Origin: Peribacillus sp. ACCC06369
GTDB taxonomy: Bacteria > Bacillota > Bacilli > Bacillales > DSM-1321
Length of the DNA stretch: 64,000 nucleotides
NCBI RefSeq assembly: GCF_030348945.1
Contig: NZ_JAUCEN010000002.1
Location: 2,294,001-2,358,000, forward strand
Reading direction: 5' to 3'
Shown here: piece after piece, positions 54,666-63,016 of the stretch
How the letters are laid out: each line of letters begins with the position of its first letter
Numbering within the stretch: the first letter of the stretch is position 1
Translations under genes and position numbers: made by a program
The notes under the pieces: generated by a model
Seen by the model: only the letters and a program-made list of their open reading frames with translations
Told to the model about the DNA's origin: nothing
Databases searched by the model: none

Positions 54666-55709
54666 ATGAGAAAAATTAAAGTGGGTTTAGTTGGATATGG
54701 ATTATCGGGCGCTACATTTCACGCGCCTTTACTAAGTGTTTTAGGGCAATTTCAAATAGTGAAAGTTGTCAGCTCCCAAAAGGAAAAAGTCCTAAAAGAT
54801 TTGAAGGATGTGGAAGTGGTAGGCAGCTTGGAGGAAATTCTTGAAGACTCGTCAATCGATTTGGCCGTTATTACGACACCGAGTGGTTTACATTATGAAA
54901 TGGCCAAGCAAAGCTTGTTAGCCGGGAAGCATGTCATCCTTGAAAAGCCGATGGTAGTTGAAGCCTGGGAGGCAGAGGAGCTCATTAAGATTGCAGAGGA
55001 AAAGAATCTGCTCTTAAGTGTTTATCATAACAGGAGATGGGATAATGACTTTTTGACGGTGAAAAAACTTATGGATGATGGAGTGCTTGGGGAAATCAAT
55101 ACATACCAAGTCCATTATGATCGGTTCAGGCCAATGGTCAGGGATAGATGGAGGGAAAAACCAGGCCCGGGGTCAGGTATCCTATTTGATCTAGGTTCAC
55201 ATCTCATCGATCAAGCCTTGCATTTGTTTGGGGTGCCGCAGTTCGTTTGGGCAGATGTATTTTCGCAAAAAGAAAATGCAGAAACTGATGATTATTTCCA
55301 TGTGATATTAGGATATGAAAAGCTGAGAGTTATATTGCATTCAGGTTCAATCGTCCCGACTAATGGACCTCGTTTTCAGGTTCATGGAAGTAAAGGATCA
55401 TTTATAAAGTCCGGTAATGATTGCCAAGAGGCCGACCTAAGTGATGGTAAAAAACCGATTGATGACTCTTGGGGTGCAGATGCTCCTGAATTTTATGGTA
55501 AGCTGGTTACGGTTGAAGGAGAAAATGAGACACATGAAACCATTGAAACACTGCATGGTTCTTATTTAACGTATTACCAGGCAGTTGCCGATAGTATATT
55601 GAGCGGAAAAAAAGCTCCAGTCACTGCCGAAGAGGGACTAGCCGTCATTAAAATCATTGATGCGGCTTTTGAAAGCAGTAAATTGAGGAAAGCCGTTTAT
55701 ATTAAATGA
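54666..55709 (+). CDS. Gfo/Idh/MocA family NAD(P)-dependent oxidoreductase (IolU/YvaA-like)
   Basis: This 347-residue protein has a Rossmann N-terminal domain (KVGLVGYGLSGATFHAPLL) with the ITTPSGLHYEMAKQSLLAGKHVILEKPM block containing the EKP motif near residue 95. SVYHNRRWDNDFLTVK and GILFDLGSHLIDQALHLFG follow. The pattern resembles the B. subtilis scyllo-inositol dehydrogenase IolU (YvaA) and E. coli YdgJ. No inositol genes are near, so the substrate is open. Confidence 0.87.
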   Translation: MRKIKVGLVGYGLSGATFHAPLLSVLGQFQIVKVVSSQKEKVLKDLKDVEVVGSLEEILEDSSIDLAVITTPSGLHYEMAKQSLLAGKHVILEKPMVVEAWEAEELIKIAEEKNLLLSVYHNRRWDNDFLTVKKLMDDGVLGEINTYQVHYDRFRPMVRDRWREKPGPGSGILFDLGSHLIDQALHLFGVPQFVWADVFSQKENAETDDYFHVILGYEKLRVILHSGSIVPTNGPRFQVHGSKGSFIKSGNDCQEADLSDGKKPIDDSWGADAPEFYGKLVTVEGENETHETIETLHGSYLTYYQAVADSILSGKKAPVTAEEGLAVIKIIDAAFESSKLRKAVYIK

Positions 55710-55745
55710 AATTAATTTTCCCCTTATAACAATTTGAAGAACTAT

Positions 55746-55790
55746 AAGCGGCGTTAACCTCTTTCAAGAGGAAAAAGGCCGCTTTTTATT
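55746..55790 (+). terminator. Rho-independent terminator after the oxidoreductase
   Basis: An outer stem AAGCGGC/GCCGCTT with an inner CCTC...GAGG stem is followed by TTTTT. Confidence 0.8.
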
Positions 55791-55857
55791 ATCGACAAAT
55801 GTATGATTTCCTGGTTTATTAGGGAAATCATTAACTTAAGGAACATATGAAGCATTT

Positions 55858-56153
55858 ACTCGTGAATTTGGAGCAAATACTCGTGAAATTCGTACATTTA
55901 CTCGTGAATTCGAAGCAAATACTCGTGAATTCGAACGTTACGCAAGATTTCGAGCTGTAAATGCATAAGTTTGGCCCCAATATTAGAGGGTAGCAATACT
56001 CGTGAATTTAAGCCAAATACTCGTGAATTCGAACGTTACGCAAGATTTCGAGCTGTAAATGCATAAGTTTGGAGAAAAAATTAGAGAGTTGGAAGCATTA
56101 CTCGTGAATTCGAACGTATTACTCGTGATTAAACTGAATGAAGGATCACGAGT
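55858..56153. repeat. Tandem repeat array with a 21-bp period, between convergent genes
   Basis: ACTCGTGA occurs eight times, at 55858, 55879, 55900, 55921, 55998, 56019, 56100 and 56121, always in runs spaced exactly 21 bp. The full unit has the core ACTCGTGAATTCGAA. A 59-bp block is duplicated without change (55916-55974 and 56014-56072, 98 bp apart). The last copy pairs with an inverted copy at 56145-56153. On the minus strand four units read as a heptapeptide repeat with FTSK/FTSI, but no start codon or RBS supports a gene. It lies between two terminators. Confidence 0.85.
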
Positions 56154-56181
56154 ACAAGAGGAAAGGATATAAAAATCCTAA

Positions 56182-56219
56182 TGAAAAACCCCGAATAGCG
56201 CTGCTACTCGGGGTTTTCA
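56182..56219. terminator. Terminator of the MFS gene (bidirectional)
   Basis: AAAACCCCGA (56185-56194) pairs with TCGGGGTTTT (56208-56217), with T-runs on both sides. Confidence 0.85.
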
Positions 56220-56253
56220 TCATGCTATAAAACTTGAAATGCCTTTTTGAGTT

Positions 56254-57441
56254 CTAGGTTAATGCCTTTGCATGAAGAGATCGCTTTTGCCAAGCCATGG
56301 TAATCATCAAAGTAATGATTAAGAGGAAAAGGCCCAACATGAACGGATAGGTGATGTGGATATCATACATCATTCCGGCAAGTGTGGGTCCAAGCACATT
56401 TCCGATGCTCATATACGCATTATTCATACCCATTGCAAATCCCTGCTCATTCCCTGCCATTTTGGAAATCAGTGTGTTAAGAACTGGCCGTAAAATGGAA
56501 GTGGAAAGGAAGATAATAAGTGAGATTAAAAAGAAAATCAGGTAACTTGAAGCAAAAAGTGATAGAAGGAAACCTATGGCTGCAACACTGATAAAGATAT
56601 TCAGCACATTCACTTCCCCAAAACGCCGTACAATCCGGTCGACGACAAACAATTGTACGATTACACTGACGATACCTGTTGCAGTAACCATGACAGCGAT
56701 GTCCTTAGGACTTGAGTTGAATTGATTATCAAGATAAAGACCAATTACAGACTCATATGCCATTAATCCAAAGCTCATTACAAGAGTAATGATAAGTGGA
56801 ATGAAATAGGGCATTTTCACGGATAAGGCAATCTTCCGAACCATTGTTTCAGTTTCTGCATCCATGGATTGAGTAACCTGTGCCGTTTCGCTTTCTTTTA
56901 ATACAAAAATCGAAAATACCACTGCTGATAGGGATACCAGTGCAGAAATTAAAAAGGGAAACTTCAGGCCAAAGTCAGCTAAAAACCCTCCAATTCCTGG
57001 ACCGACTACAATTCCTAGGGACATAGCGGCAGATACTAAACTATTGCCTTTAGCGCGTTGATCAAATGTGGTGATGTCAGCAACATAAGCAAATATTGCG
57101 GGTATAAGCAAAGCAGCTCCAATCCCACCGATGATACGCGACGCATACAATAACCAAATGGAATTGACTGCATAAAAAATAAACATGGATAATGTCAAAC
57201 CGACCAATCCATAAATAATCATTTTTCTGCGCCCGAATTGGTCAGTCCATTTTCCGGCAATTGGCGAAAAGATAAGTTGTGCACCTGCGAAAATGGCGAT
57301 CATTAGGCCAGCGGCGGTTCCGCCTTGATTAATGGAGGCCAGGTATGCTGGTAAAATGGGAATGATGATACCGAAACTTCCTATTGCTATAAACATATTG
57401 ATCATGAGGATTATGATCTTTTTACGTTGCTCTGCTGACAT
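56254..57441 (-). CDS. MFS multidrug efflux transporter (Bmr/NorA-type)
   Basis: This 395-residue protein has twelve predicted helices. Helix 1 runs into ILPAYLASI, motif A GKWTDQFGRRKMII is near residue 63, and the helix 5 antiporter motif reads GIVVGPGIGGFLADFG near 145. These are features of drug:H+ antiporters of the 12-TMS group. It is divergently transcribed from a MarR regulator. A (CT)7 dinucleotide run lies in its ribosome-binding region. Confidence 0.88.
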   Translation of the reverse strand: MSAEQRKKIIILMINMFIAIGSFGIIIPILPAYLASINQGGTAAGLMIAIFAGAQLIFSPIAGKWTDQFGRRKMIIYGLVGLTLSMFIFYAVNSIWLLYASRIIGGIGAALLIPAIFAYVADITTFDQRAKGNSLVSAAMSLGIVVGPGIGGFLADFGLKFPFLISALVSLSAVVFSIFVLKESETAQVTQSMDAETETMVRKIALSVKMPYFIPLIITLVMSFGLMAYESVIGLYLDNQFNSSPKDIAVMVTATGIVSVIVQLFVVDRIVRRFGEVNVLNIFISVAAIGFLLSLFASSYLIFFLISLIIFLSTSILRPVLNTLISKMAGNEQGFAMGMNNAYMSIGNVLGPTLAGMMYDIHITYPFMLGLFLLIITLMITMAWQKRSLHAKALT

Positions 57442-57448
57442 GGACAGC

Positions 57449-57462
57449 CTCTCTCTCTCTCT
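57449..57462 (-). repeat. (CT)7 run in the ribosome-binding region of the MFS gene
   Basis: Seven CT units lie 8-21 nt upstream of the MFS start codon; on the coding strand they read GAGAGAGAGAGAGG and supply the Shine-Dalgarno sequence. Length change by slippage would alter spacing. Confidence 0.75.
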
Positions 57463-57473
57463 TTAAAAATCAA

Positions 57474-57497
57474 TAACCATTTTAGTTCGCATGGTTA
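57474..57497. promoter_or_regulatory. Candidate MarR operator in the divergent promoter region
   Basis: TAACCAT (57474-57480) and ATGGTTA (57491-57497) form a perfect dyad with a 10-bp spacer. It lies downstream of the predicted MFS promoter, so bound regulator would block it. Confidence 0.5.
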
Positions 57498-57518
57498 ATT
57501 TTTTGATACGTTAATTAT

Positions 57519-57546
57519 GTTATAGTTTTAGATAGATAGTTGTCAA
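57519..57546 (-). promoter_or_regulatory. Predicted promoter of the MFS gene
   Basis: On the minus strand TTGACA (57541-57546) and TATAAC (57519-57524) are separated by 16 bp, about 80 bp before the MFS start. Confidence 0.6.
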
Positions 57547-57565
57547 TAAGAAAGGATTGTCAAAC

Positions 57566-58012
57566 ATGCATTCAAGTGAATTGTATAATTTACATATAGA
57601 GATTAAAGAACTAAGCAGCCTCTCACAGGAAATGGTGGAACCGTTATTGGTTAAATACGATTTAACTTCTGTACAGTACCGTGCATTGCAATTAATAGTC
57701 TTAAATGAATCCATAGCTGTTAAAAATGTTTCGAATCATTTGAAGATTAAACCTGCAGCAGGAACTGCGCTAATTGACCGGCTTGAACGGAAGGATTTGA
57801 TCGAAAGGGTACACAGCAAGGATGATCGGCGGGTCGTTTTTATCCAATCAACCGAAAGTGGAAAGGAAACCTACCATTCCATCAATAAGTGTTTTGCCAA
57901 AATCTTTCGTGATTTTTATAGCGTCTTAAATGAAGAGGAAACGGAAAGGCTTAAACAAATCGTTGGGAAACTGACAGAACATGTGTCGTCACGTATAGAT
58001 AATAAAATATAG
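57566..58012 (+). CDS. MarR-family transcriptional regulator
   Basis: This 148-residue winged-helix protein has LTSVQYRALQLIVLNESIAVKNVSNHLKIKPAAGTALIDRLERKDLI (helices 2 to recognition helix), then the wing SKDDRRVVFIQSTESGKE. It most likely represses the divergent MFS pump and possibly itself, with an inducing ligand. ATG at 57566 is preferred for RBS spacing. Confidence 0.9.
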   Translation: MHSSELYNLHIEIKELSSLSQEMVEPLLVKYDLTSVQYRALQLIVLNESIAVKNVSNHLKIKPAAGTALIDRLERKDLIERVHSKDDRRVVFIQSTESGKETYHSINKCFAKIFRDFYSVLNEEETERLKQIVGKLTEHVSSRIDNKI

Positions 58013-58545
58013 TCTTCTTGGAGGGGTTCCCTTATATATAGAAAGAAAAAGCACTATATTGATTTTCACTCTGGCCATTTTTATTAATTAGAGCAATGAA
58101 TTCCACTATAACTTCATTGCTTTTAGGTGATTAATTATCAGAATGATTAATGATAAATGTTCCTAAACTTTTTTTCATTGTGTTCATAAAATGCCCAACG
58201 ATGTAATCTGTTCACCACATACACATTCCCCGTAGTCTAATTTCAGCAAATTCAATGATTCTTAAAAATGATGTCAGAAATCCATTAAAGAAGATATGAT
58301 GATGGGAAATTGAATATGTATCAAAAGATTAAGAATTTTTTTTTAATGTGAAATGCAAATGGTTCATACTAATGACGGAACTTGTAAAATGATACACTCA
58401 AACAAACTGGTGTGTAGTTCTATAAGAAGATAAAAAGGTCGATTCCTTATCGTGAGGAAATCGAACTTTTTAGGTTGGAATTCTCTTAGCGGATAAACTT
58501 TCCGAAAAGGAATTTTAGGGATTAGTTGGTATATTTCCTTTGAAA
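58013..58545. other. Gene-free region upstream of an orphan sigma-54-like promoter
   Basis: No gene supported. At 58433-58473 there is a terminator-like hairpin (GGTCGATTCC/GGAAATCGAAC, then TTTTT). Confidence 0.4.
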
Positions 58546-58561
58546 TGGCACGATTCCTGCA
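58546..58561 (+). promoter_or_regulatory. Sigma-54-like promoter without a downstream operon
   Basis: TGGCACGATTCCTGCA keeps GG-N10-GC spacing and TGGCACG; its only deviation is CTGC for TTGC. Only a fragment starting ATGGGGGAGGAAAAG, 18 codons to a stop, follows, then a truncated GNAT gene. Confidence 0.55.
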
Positions 58562-58821
58562 TATTATTTTTGCATATATATCTAACAATTATTTATGGGG
58601 GAGGAAAAGAATAGGAAACTGATGGAAGAACAATTATTGAAAACATTTATTTGAGTACCTTATCATGTTCGATGTAATTTAGGTTTAATTTCTCAACTTT
58701 GGATACCTATAGCCCCTTGGTTATAAAACATATTGGCTAGGTTTATATGTCAGAAAATTAATCCCGATTTATATGGGCAAGGTAATGCAATTAAACTTAA
58801 AAAAGTTAGGAGATTATTAGT
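58562..58821. other. Debris region after the orphan promoter
   Basis: The frame MGEENRKLMEEQLLKTFI stops after 18 codons (58595-58651). No known gene is intact here. Confidence 0.35.
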
Positions 58822-59175
58822 ATGAAAATACCAGTGGAAAATATAGTAGAGTTAACTGTAGAACATCAATTCTTACAGGCTTACCCTATATTGAGTCAGT
58901 TACGAACTGATTTGACCCTAAAGGAATATCTACAATTATTAAATGATATGCGTAAGGAGGGTAAACAGCTATTTGCTTTATATCATGATACAAGCATCGT
59001 AGCTTTAGCGGGTATTAGCTGGCGTGAAGATTTATATAATGAACGCTATGTGTTTGTACAAGATTTGGTTACTGATGTAAATCATCGTCCTAGTGGCCTT
59101 GGATATAGTCTGCTTAGTTATATACATAATTGGGCAAAAGAAAATGGTGCTGAATATATTTCATTGGAATCGTGA
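58822..59175 (+). pseudogene. Truncated GNAT acetyltransferase
   Basis: The 117-residue frame has the GNAT beta-sheet and acetyl-CoA loop region (LFALYHDTSIVALAGISWREDL, then VFVQDLVTDVNHRPSGLGYSLLSYIHNWA) but stops at EYISLES. Intact proteins of this type continue with a GxxRxxAHRFY-like strand and helix and another 25 to 35 residues. No continuation exists in other frames before a terminator at 59193. It is probably inactive. Confidence 0.75.
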
Positions 59176-59192
59176 ATTCGGCGCGTTTTTTA

Positions 59193-59227
59193 GGAGGCTA
59201 GTACCTATTAGGTGCAGCCTTTTTTTC
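59193..59227 (+). terminator. Rho-independent terminator
   Basis: GGCTAGTACC-TATTA-GGTGCAGCC with a following TTTTTTT ends the truncated gene. Confidence 0.75.
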
Positions 59228-59253
59228 GTAAAAAATAAGTTAAAGGGATCCAA

Positions 59254-59385
59254 ATGAAAAATGAAATGAGTCAGGAAGAATACTATGCACCTATTCAAAG
59301 GGGGAGGTGCCCTGCTGGAATTAATGATTGGAATTATCCTATGAATAAATGCATAAATTGCCAATATGCGCATAATTTTGACTGA
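59254..59385 (+). CDS. Small cysteine-containing protein of unknown function
   Basis: This 43-residue frame contains QRGRCPAGINDWNYPMNKCI and CQYAHNF. Three cysteines in C-x(13)-C-x2-C and a nearby histidine could bind a metal. AAAGGGA lies 5 nt before the ATG. No family was recognised. Confidence 0.5.
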   Translation: MKNEMSQEEYYAPIQRGRCPAGINDWNYPMNKCINCQYAHNFD

Positions 59386-59518
59386 ACCTTTATTTAATTG
59401 TACTGAATTACATAATAAATTTACTGATTTATTTTTTTGTAATACTTTATATATTTAAATTTTAAGAGCAATTACTTAGGTAGGCTTATATCAGTCTGTA
59501 TACTGGCAGGTAGATTAA

Positions 59519-60025
59519 TCAACGAGGGCTTCTAAATGAAAGATTCGATTTAGTGTAATAAATATAAGTTATTTTAGATAAACTTGGTTTTTTACCACTA
59601 GCATAGACTGATACGTGGTAAGCGTGTTTTCCGGAATGATATGCTGCAATTAAACTATTTGGACTGCCAGCGAGTGCGGATGCCAGTGCAGTAGCTACTC
59701 CTGCTGGTGCTGTTGGACCACTTGCAAACACAAGAGTACTTACGATGCTTAACCATGTTGTTCCCTTTTGATAAGCCTTTACCATCTTTCCTAATTGGGC
59801 ATTTGTTAGTTTAGCTTGATGAGCAATAGGTTTGCTCATTTCAATAATGCTTGCAGTTGGTTGTATTTGTATAAAATCTTCACTAATTAAATTGACTTCT
59901 ACGATTGGATTTACTGCTGTTGATGAAGGTGTTAATTCAATTTTCTCTTCTGTGAATGCATTAGGAACATTAGAGACCACCAATAAACTTGTTATTAGTA
60001 TTGAAAAAAAGGACTTTTTCTTCAT
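59519..60025 (-). CDS. Secreted protein of unknown function (possible antimicrobial/toxin)
   Basis: This 168-residue protein starts with a classic signal peptide (MKKKSFFSILITSLLVVS, cleaved after about residue 25). A region rich in Ile, Val and Thr follows. Then comes a hydrophobic, Ala/Gly/Ser-rich stretch (residues 93-126: LSIVSTLVFASGPTAP...ASALAGSPNSLIAAYH) and a basic tail with several tyrosines. This layout resembles secreted hydrophobic peptide precursors such as SdpC-like factors. There is no detected catalytic motif. A small membrane protein gene lies divergent, 80 bp away. Confidence 0.7.
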   Translation of the reverse strand: MKKKSFFSILITSLLVVSNVPNAFTEEKIELTPSSTAVNPIVEVNLISEDFIQIQPTASIIEMSKPIAHQAKLTNAQLGKMVKAYQKGTTWLSIVSTLVFASGPTAPAGVATALASALAGSPNSLIAAYHSGKHAYHVSVYASGKKPSLSKITYIYYTKSNLSFRSPR

Positions 60026-60107
60026 TTAATAACACTCTCTTTGTATTTTTTTGAATATTGGATATAATTTGATACTATATAACTATATAAGGGAGGTCAA
60101 GATAAAT

Positions 60108-60305
60108 ATGGAAATAAAGGAAAGGAAATATAAATCAGTGAAAATTGTACTTATCTCTACTTGTATAGGTTTAATAATAAGGATGTTTTCAGTAATTATA
60201 GCTGATCAAAAAGTATTTTCTATTTACAACATAGACATATTAATTTTAATTATAGCCATAATTGGATTAATCATATTTTTGAATAAAAAGAAAAAAATAA
60301 GATAA
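60108..60305 (+). CDS. Small two-helix membrane protein (possible immunity partner)
   Basis: This 65-residue basic protein has two hydrophobic helices (VKIVLISTCIGLIIRMFSVII and IDILILIIAIIGLIIFL) and ends KKKKIR. GGGAGGT at 60091 fixes the ATG at 60108. It is divergent from the secreted protein, a layout often seen for toxins and their immunity proteins, but no family was recognised. Confidence 0.6.
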   Translation: MEIKERKYKSVKIVLISTCIGLIIRMFSVIIADQKVFSIYNIDILILIIAIIGLIIFLNKKKKIR

Positions 60306-60510
60306 AATTAATAATGTATTTAGAATAAAATGTTGCAATGCTCTCTATATCCTAAAGTATCTAGAGGTTATCTTTATTTTTTATGATATATAGTACGGTA
60401 ACCGACTGGAATGCTATTTTTGTATTCCCATAGGACCTATGATTTTTTGAAATTTAGAATTTTGGAACATCTGTTACATCAATTGTCTTTTTGTATAAAT
60501 CCGTGAAAAA
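60306..60510. other. Gene-free AT-rich region
   Basis: No coding or regulatory feature supported. Confidence 0.4.
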
Positions 60511-60557
60511 ATAAAAGGCGGGAAGAAAAACAGATTGTTTTTCTTCCCGCCTTTTAT
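60511..60557. terminator. Very strong intrinsic terminator
   Basis: A perfect 21-bp stem (60511-60531 and 60537-60557) with loop AGATT ends in CCTTTTATTTC on both strands. Confidence 0.9.
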
Positions 60558-60768
60558 TTCATTGGACAGTCCCCAAATTGTTTAAAAGATCCCCAAACTA
60601 GATCACAATATAAGGGAGAAATTAACAATTATGGCGAAAGAAAATAATGAATGATTTATGTATTCTGTAAATTCAAACCAAACATTATAACGTTATATTG
60701 ATTAGTTCGGTAAAATATGATAATCTATTTTTGTAAAGAGAAATGAAATGAATTCTCACACAATTCAG

Positions 60769-60782
60769 TGTAACCGTATACA
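60769..60782. promoter_or_regulatory. Possible cre or LacI-type operator upstream of the dga operon
   Basis: TGTAACCGTATACA differs at one position from the cre consensus TGWNANCGNTNNCA. It also has the TGTA...TACA ends typical of LacI-family operators. It lies about 45 bp before the operon. Confidence 0.45.
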
Positions 60783-60825
60783 AAGTCCTTGCAATCGATA
60801 GGATGTACCGAAAAGGATGAGGGAA

Positions 60826-61929
60826 ATGACAGATACGTTAGTTCTGAAGAATGTAAAGATGATAGAGGGATATGCAGCTGATATCATACTGGAAAATGGG
60901 ATGATTAAAGAAATCGCACTTCCCGGAACTGCAACAGGAGATAAGGTAATAGATTATGATCAAAAAGTATTTGTTTCCAGCGGATGGATCGATATGCATG
61001 TACATGCTTTCCCGGAATTCGATCCTTATGGTGATGATGTTGATGAGATTGGATACAAAACTGGTGTAACAACGGTCATTGATGCGGGAAGCACGGGGGC
61101 AGATAGGATATCTGATTTGGTTAGCAGTTGTGAAAATTCCAAAACGAATGTTTTCGCCTTTCTGAATATTTCGCGGATTGGATTGAAAAGGATTGATGAG
61201 TTATCGGATATTTCATGGCTGGACGAAGGGGAGATCGGGAAGGCAATTTCCAAGTACGGGGATTTTGTCGTTGGACTAAAAGCGAGAATAAGTAAAAGTG
61301 TGGTTGGTCCAAATGGTATCGAACCATTGAAAATCGCTAGGAAGTTCTCGGTTGAAACTGATTTACCTTTAATGGTTCATATCGGTTCAGGGCCGCCTGA
61401 TATTAAGGAAGTCCTTGATTTACTTGAGGAAAAGGACATTATTACACATTTCTTAAATGGTAAAGCGAATAATTTATTTGATGAAAGAGAAGAGCCACTG
61501 CCTGAGTTCAGTAAGGCGATTGAACGTGGTGTTCATTTGGATGTAGGTCATGGAACGGCAAGCTTTTCTTTTAAAACGGCAGAAACGGCGAAAAAGCGGG
61601 GAATCCGCTTCAATACGATCAGTACGGATATCTATCGGAAAAACAGAGAGAATGGCCCAGTTTTTAATATGGCACATGTGCTTACAAAATTTTTGTATCT
61701 TGGCTATCCATTAAAAGAAGTAATAGATGCCGTTACGGTCAATGCAGCATCATGGTTGCATAAACCAGAGTTAGGCAGGATTTCTGCTGGGGATATTGCG
61801 AACTTAACTTTATTCTCAATTGAGGAAGAGCGGACGCTTTTATTGGATTCCGATGGCGAAAAAAGAATGGCAGAAAAAAGAGTTGTCGTAAAAGGAGTGG
61901 TTATAAATGGAGAGTACAATGAATGCTAA
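60826..61929 (+). CDS. Amidohydrolase/deacetylase-family metallohydrolase
   Basis: This 367-residue TIM-barrel amidohydrolase has the metal motif GWIDMHVHAFPEF near residue 53 and later conserved segments LMVHIGSGPPDIKEVLDLL, LDVGHGTASF and ISTDIYR with the last Asp. The family, related to adenine deaminase and dihydroorotase, often accompanies DgaE/DgaF. It may deacylate an N-acyl amino-sugar acid to feed D-glucosaminate-6-P breakdown. ATG at 60826 follows AAAGG at proper spacing; ATG at 60817 is another option. It overlaps dgaE by 23 nt. Confidence 0.85.
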   Translation: MTDTLVLKNVKMIEGYAADIILENGMIKEIALPGTATGDKVIDYDQKVFVSSGWIDMHVHAFPEFDPYGDDVDEIGYKTGVTTVIDAGSTGADRISDLVSSCENSKTNVFAFLNISRIGLKRIDELSDISWLDEGEIGKAISKYGDFVVGLKARISKSVVGPNGIEPLKIARKFSVETDLPLMVHIGSGPPDIKEVLDLLEEKDIITHFLNGKANNLFDEREEPLPEFSKAIERGVHLDVGHGTASFSFKTAETAKKRGIRFNTISTDIYRKNRENGPVFNMAHVLTKFLYLGYPLKEVIDAVTVNAASWLHKPELGRISAGDIANLTLFSIEEERTLLLDSDGEKRMAEKRVVVKGVVINGEYNEC

Positions 61930-63016
61930 ATACGGTTTGAAAAGAGTCATCAATGCAAGCGGAAGAATGAGCATATTGGGGGTTTCTGCCCCAACGGATA
62001 CAGTGATGGACGCGATGAAAAAAGGTGGACAAAATTATGTTGAAATTTCTGATTTAGTCGATAAGTCAGGCCAGCATATAGCGAATTTGCTTCAGTCTGA
62101 AGCAGCTGTCGTCGTAAACTCGGCATCAAGTGGAATTGCCCTTTCAGTAGCGGCGATCGTTACTGGAGGAAACAGAAGAAAAAGCGAAAGGCTTCATCAA
62201 GAACCGATTAAAAAGAATGAAATCATCATGCTGAAAGGCCATAACGTTCAGTATGGTGCACCGGTTGAAACCATGATTTACCTGGGTGGCGGAAAATTGG
62301 TTGAAGTGGGGTATGCAAACGAAGGGAAAGCGGAACATATTGCGGATGCCATTAATGAAAATACTTCCGCCATTTTATACGTGAAATCACATCATACTGT
62401 TCAGAAAAATATGATATCTGTCGAAGAAGCATGGGAAGTGGCCAAAACGAATAATATCCCTCTGATTGTCGATGCAGCAGCGGAGGAAGACTTGGAGAAA
62501 TATGTACAATTTGCCGACTTGGCGATTTATAGTGGATCAAAAGCCATTGAAGGACCGACATCCGGTATCGTAGCTGGCAGAAAAAAATATATCGAATGGT
62601 TAAAGGTTCAATTGCACTGTATCGGAAGGAGCATGAAGGTCGGTAAAGAAACTACCTTTGGGCTGCTTCAGGCATTGGATGAGTATTTTGTCAAAATGGA
62701 TAATAGTGAAAAAGAAAAAGCTAGTTTACAAGTTCTCGCTTCACTTGACTCCATTGATGGTGTAAAAGTAACGATTGTTCAGGATGAAGCCGGTCGTGCC
62801 ATATATAGGGCACGTATTTCCATTGATCCTTTGATTACGGAAACAACGGCGAAGGAAGTGAACGAGCAGCTCAGAAATGGGGATATAGCCATTTATACAC
62901 GTGATTATGGGATACGGCAAGGCTTTTTCGATATAGATCCACGTCCATTGCAAGGTGATGATATAAACGTCATTGAAGCTCAATTAAGAACCATTTTAGG
63001 AGGAAAACAAGGATGA
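61907..63016 (+). CDS. dgaE: D-glucosaminate-6-phosphate ammonia-lyase (DgaE-like, PLP-dependent)
   Basis: This 369-residue PLP enzyme of the SelA-like group contains RVINASGRMSILGVSAPTDTV near residue 13, VVNSASSGIALSVAAIV near 67, the substrate-region MLKGHNVQYGAPVETMI, and the PLP lysine in IYSGSKAIEGPTSGIV near 210. It converts D-glucosaminate 6-phosphate to 2-keto-3-deoxygluconate 6-phosphate and ammonia. DgaF next door uses that product, which supports the call. The start at 61907 or 61919 is undecided. Confidence 0.87.
   Translation: MESTMNAKYGLKRVINASGRMSILGVSAPTDTVMDAMKKGGQNYVEISDLVDKSGQHIANLLQSEAAVVVNSASSGIALSVAAIVTGGNRRKSERLHQEPIKKNEIIMLKGHNVQYGAPVETMIYLGGGKLVEVGYANEGKAEHIADAINENTSAILYVKSHHTVQKNMISVEEAWEVAKTNNIPLIVDAAAEEDLEKYVQFADLAIYSGSKAIEGPTSGIVAGRKKYIEWLKVQLHCIGRSMKVGKETTFGLLQALDEYFVKMDNSEKEKASLQVLASLDSIDGVKVTIVQDEAGRAIYRARISIDPLITETTAKEVNEQLRNGDIAIYTRDYGIRQGFFDIDPRPLQGDDINVIEAQLRTILGGKQG

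Noticed and set aside
55850..56030. Minus-strand protein with FTSK/FTSI heptapeptide repeats
   Set aside because: There is no start codon with RBS, and the frame is broken by stops in the spacer. A 21-bp repeat naturally gives a seven-residue pattern in one frame.
55858..56153. CRISPR array
   Set aside because: The repeats are 21 bp end-to-end without unique spacers of regular length, and no cas genes are nearby.
58364..58588. 74-residue minus-strand frame across the orphan sigma-54-like promoter
   Set aside because: No RBS, no recognisable features, and it crosses a terminator-like hairpin.
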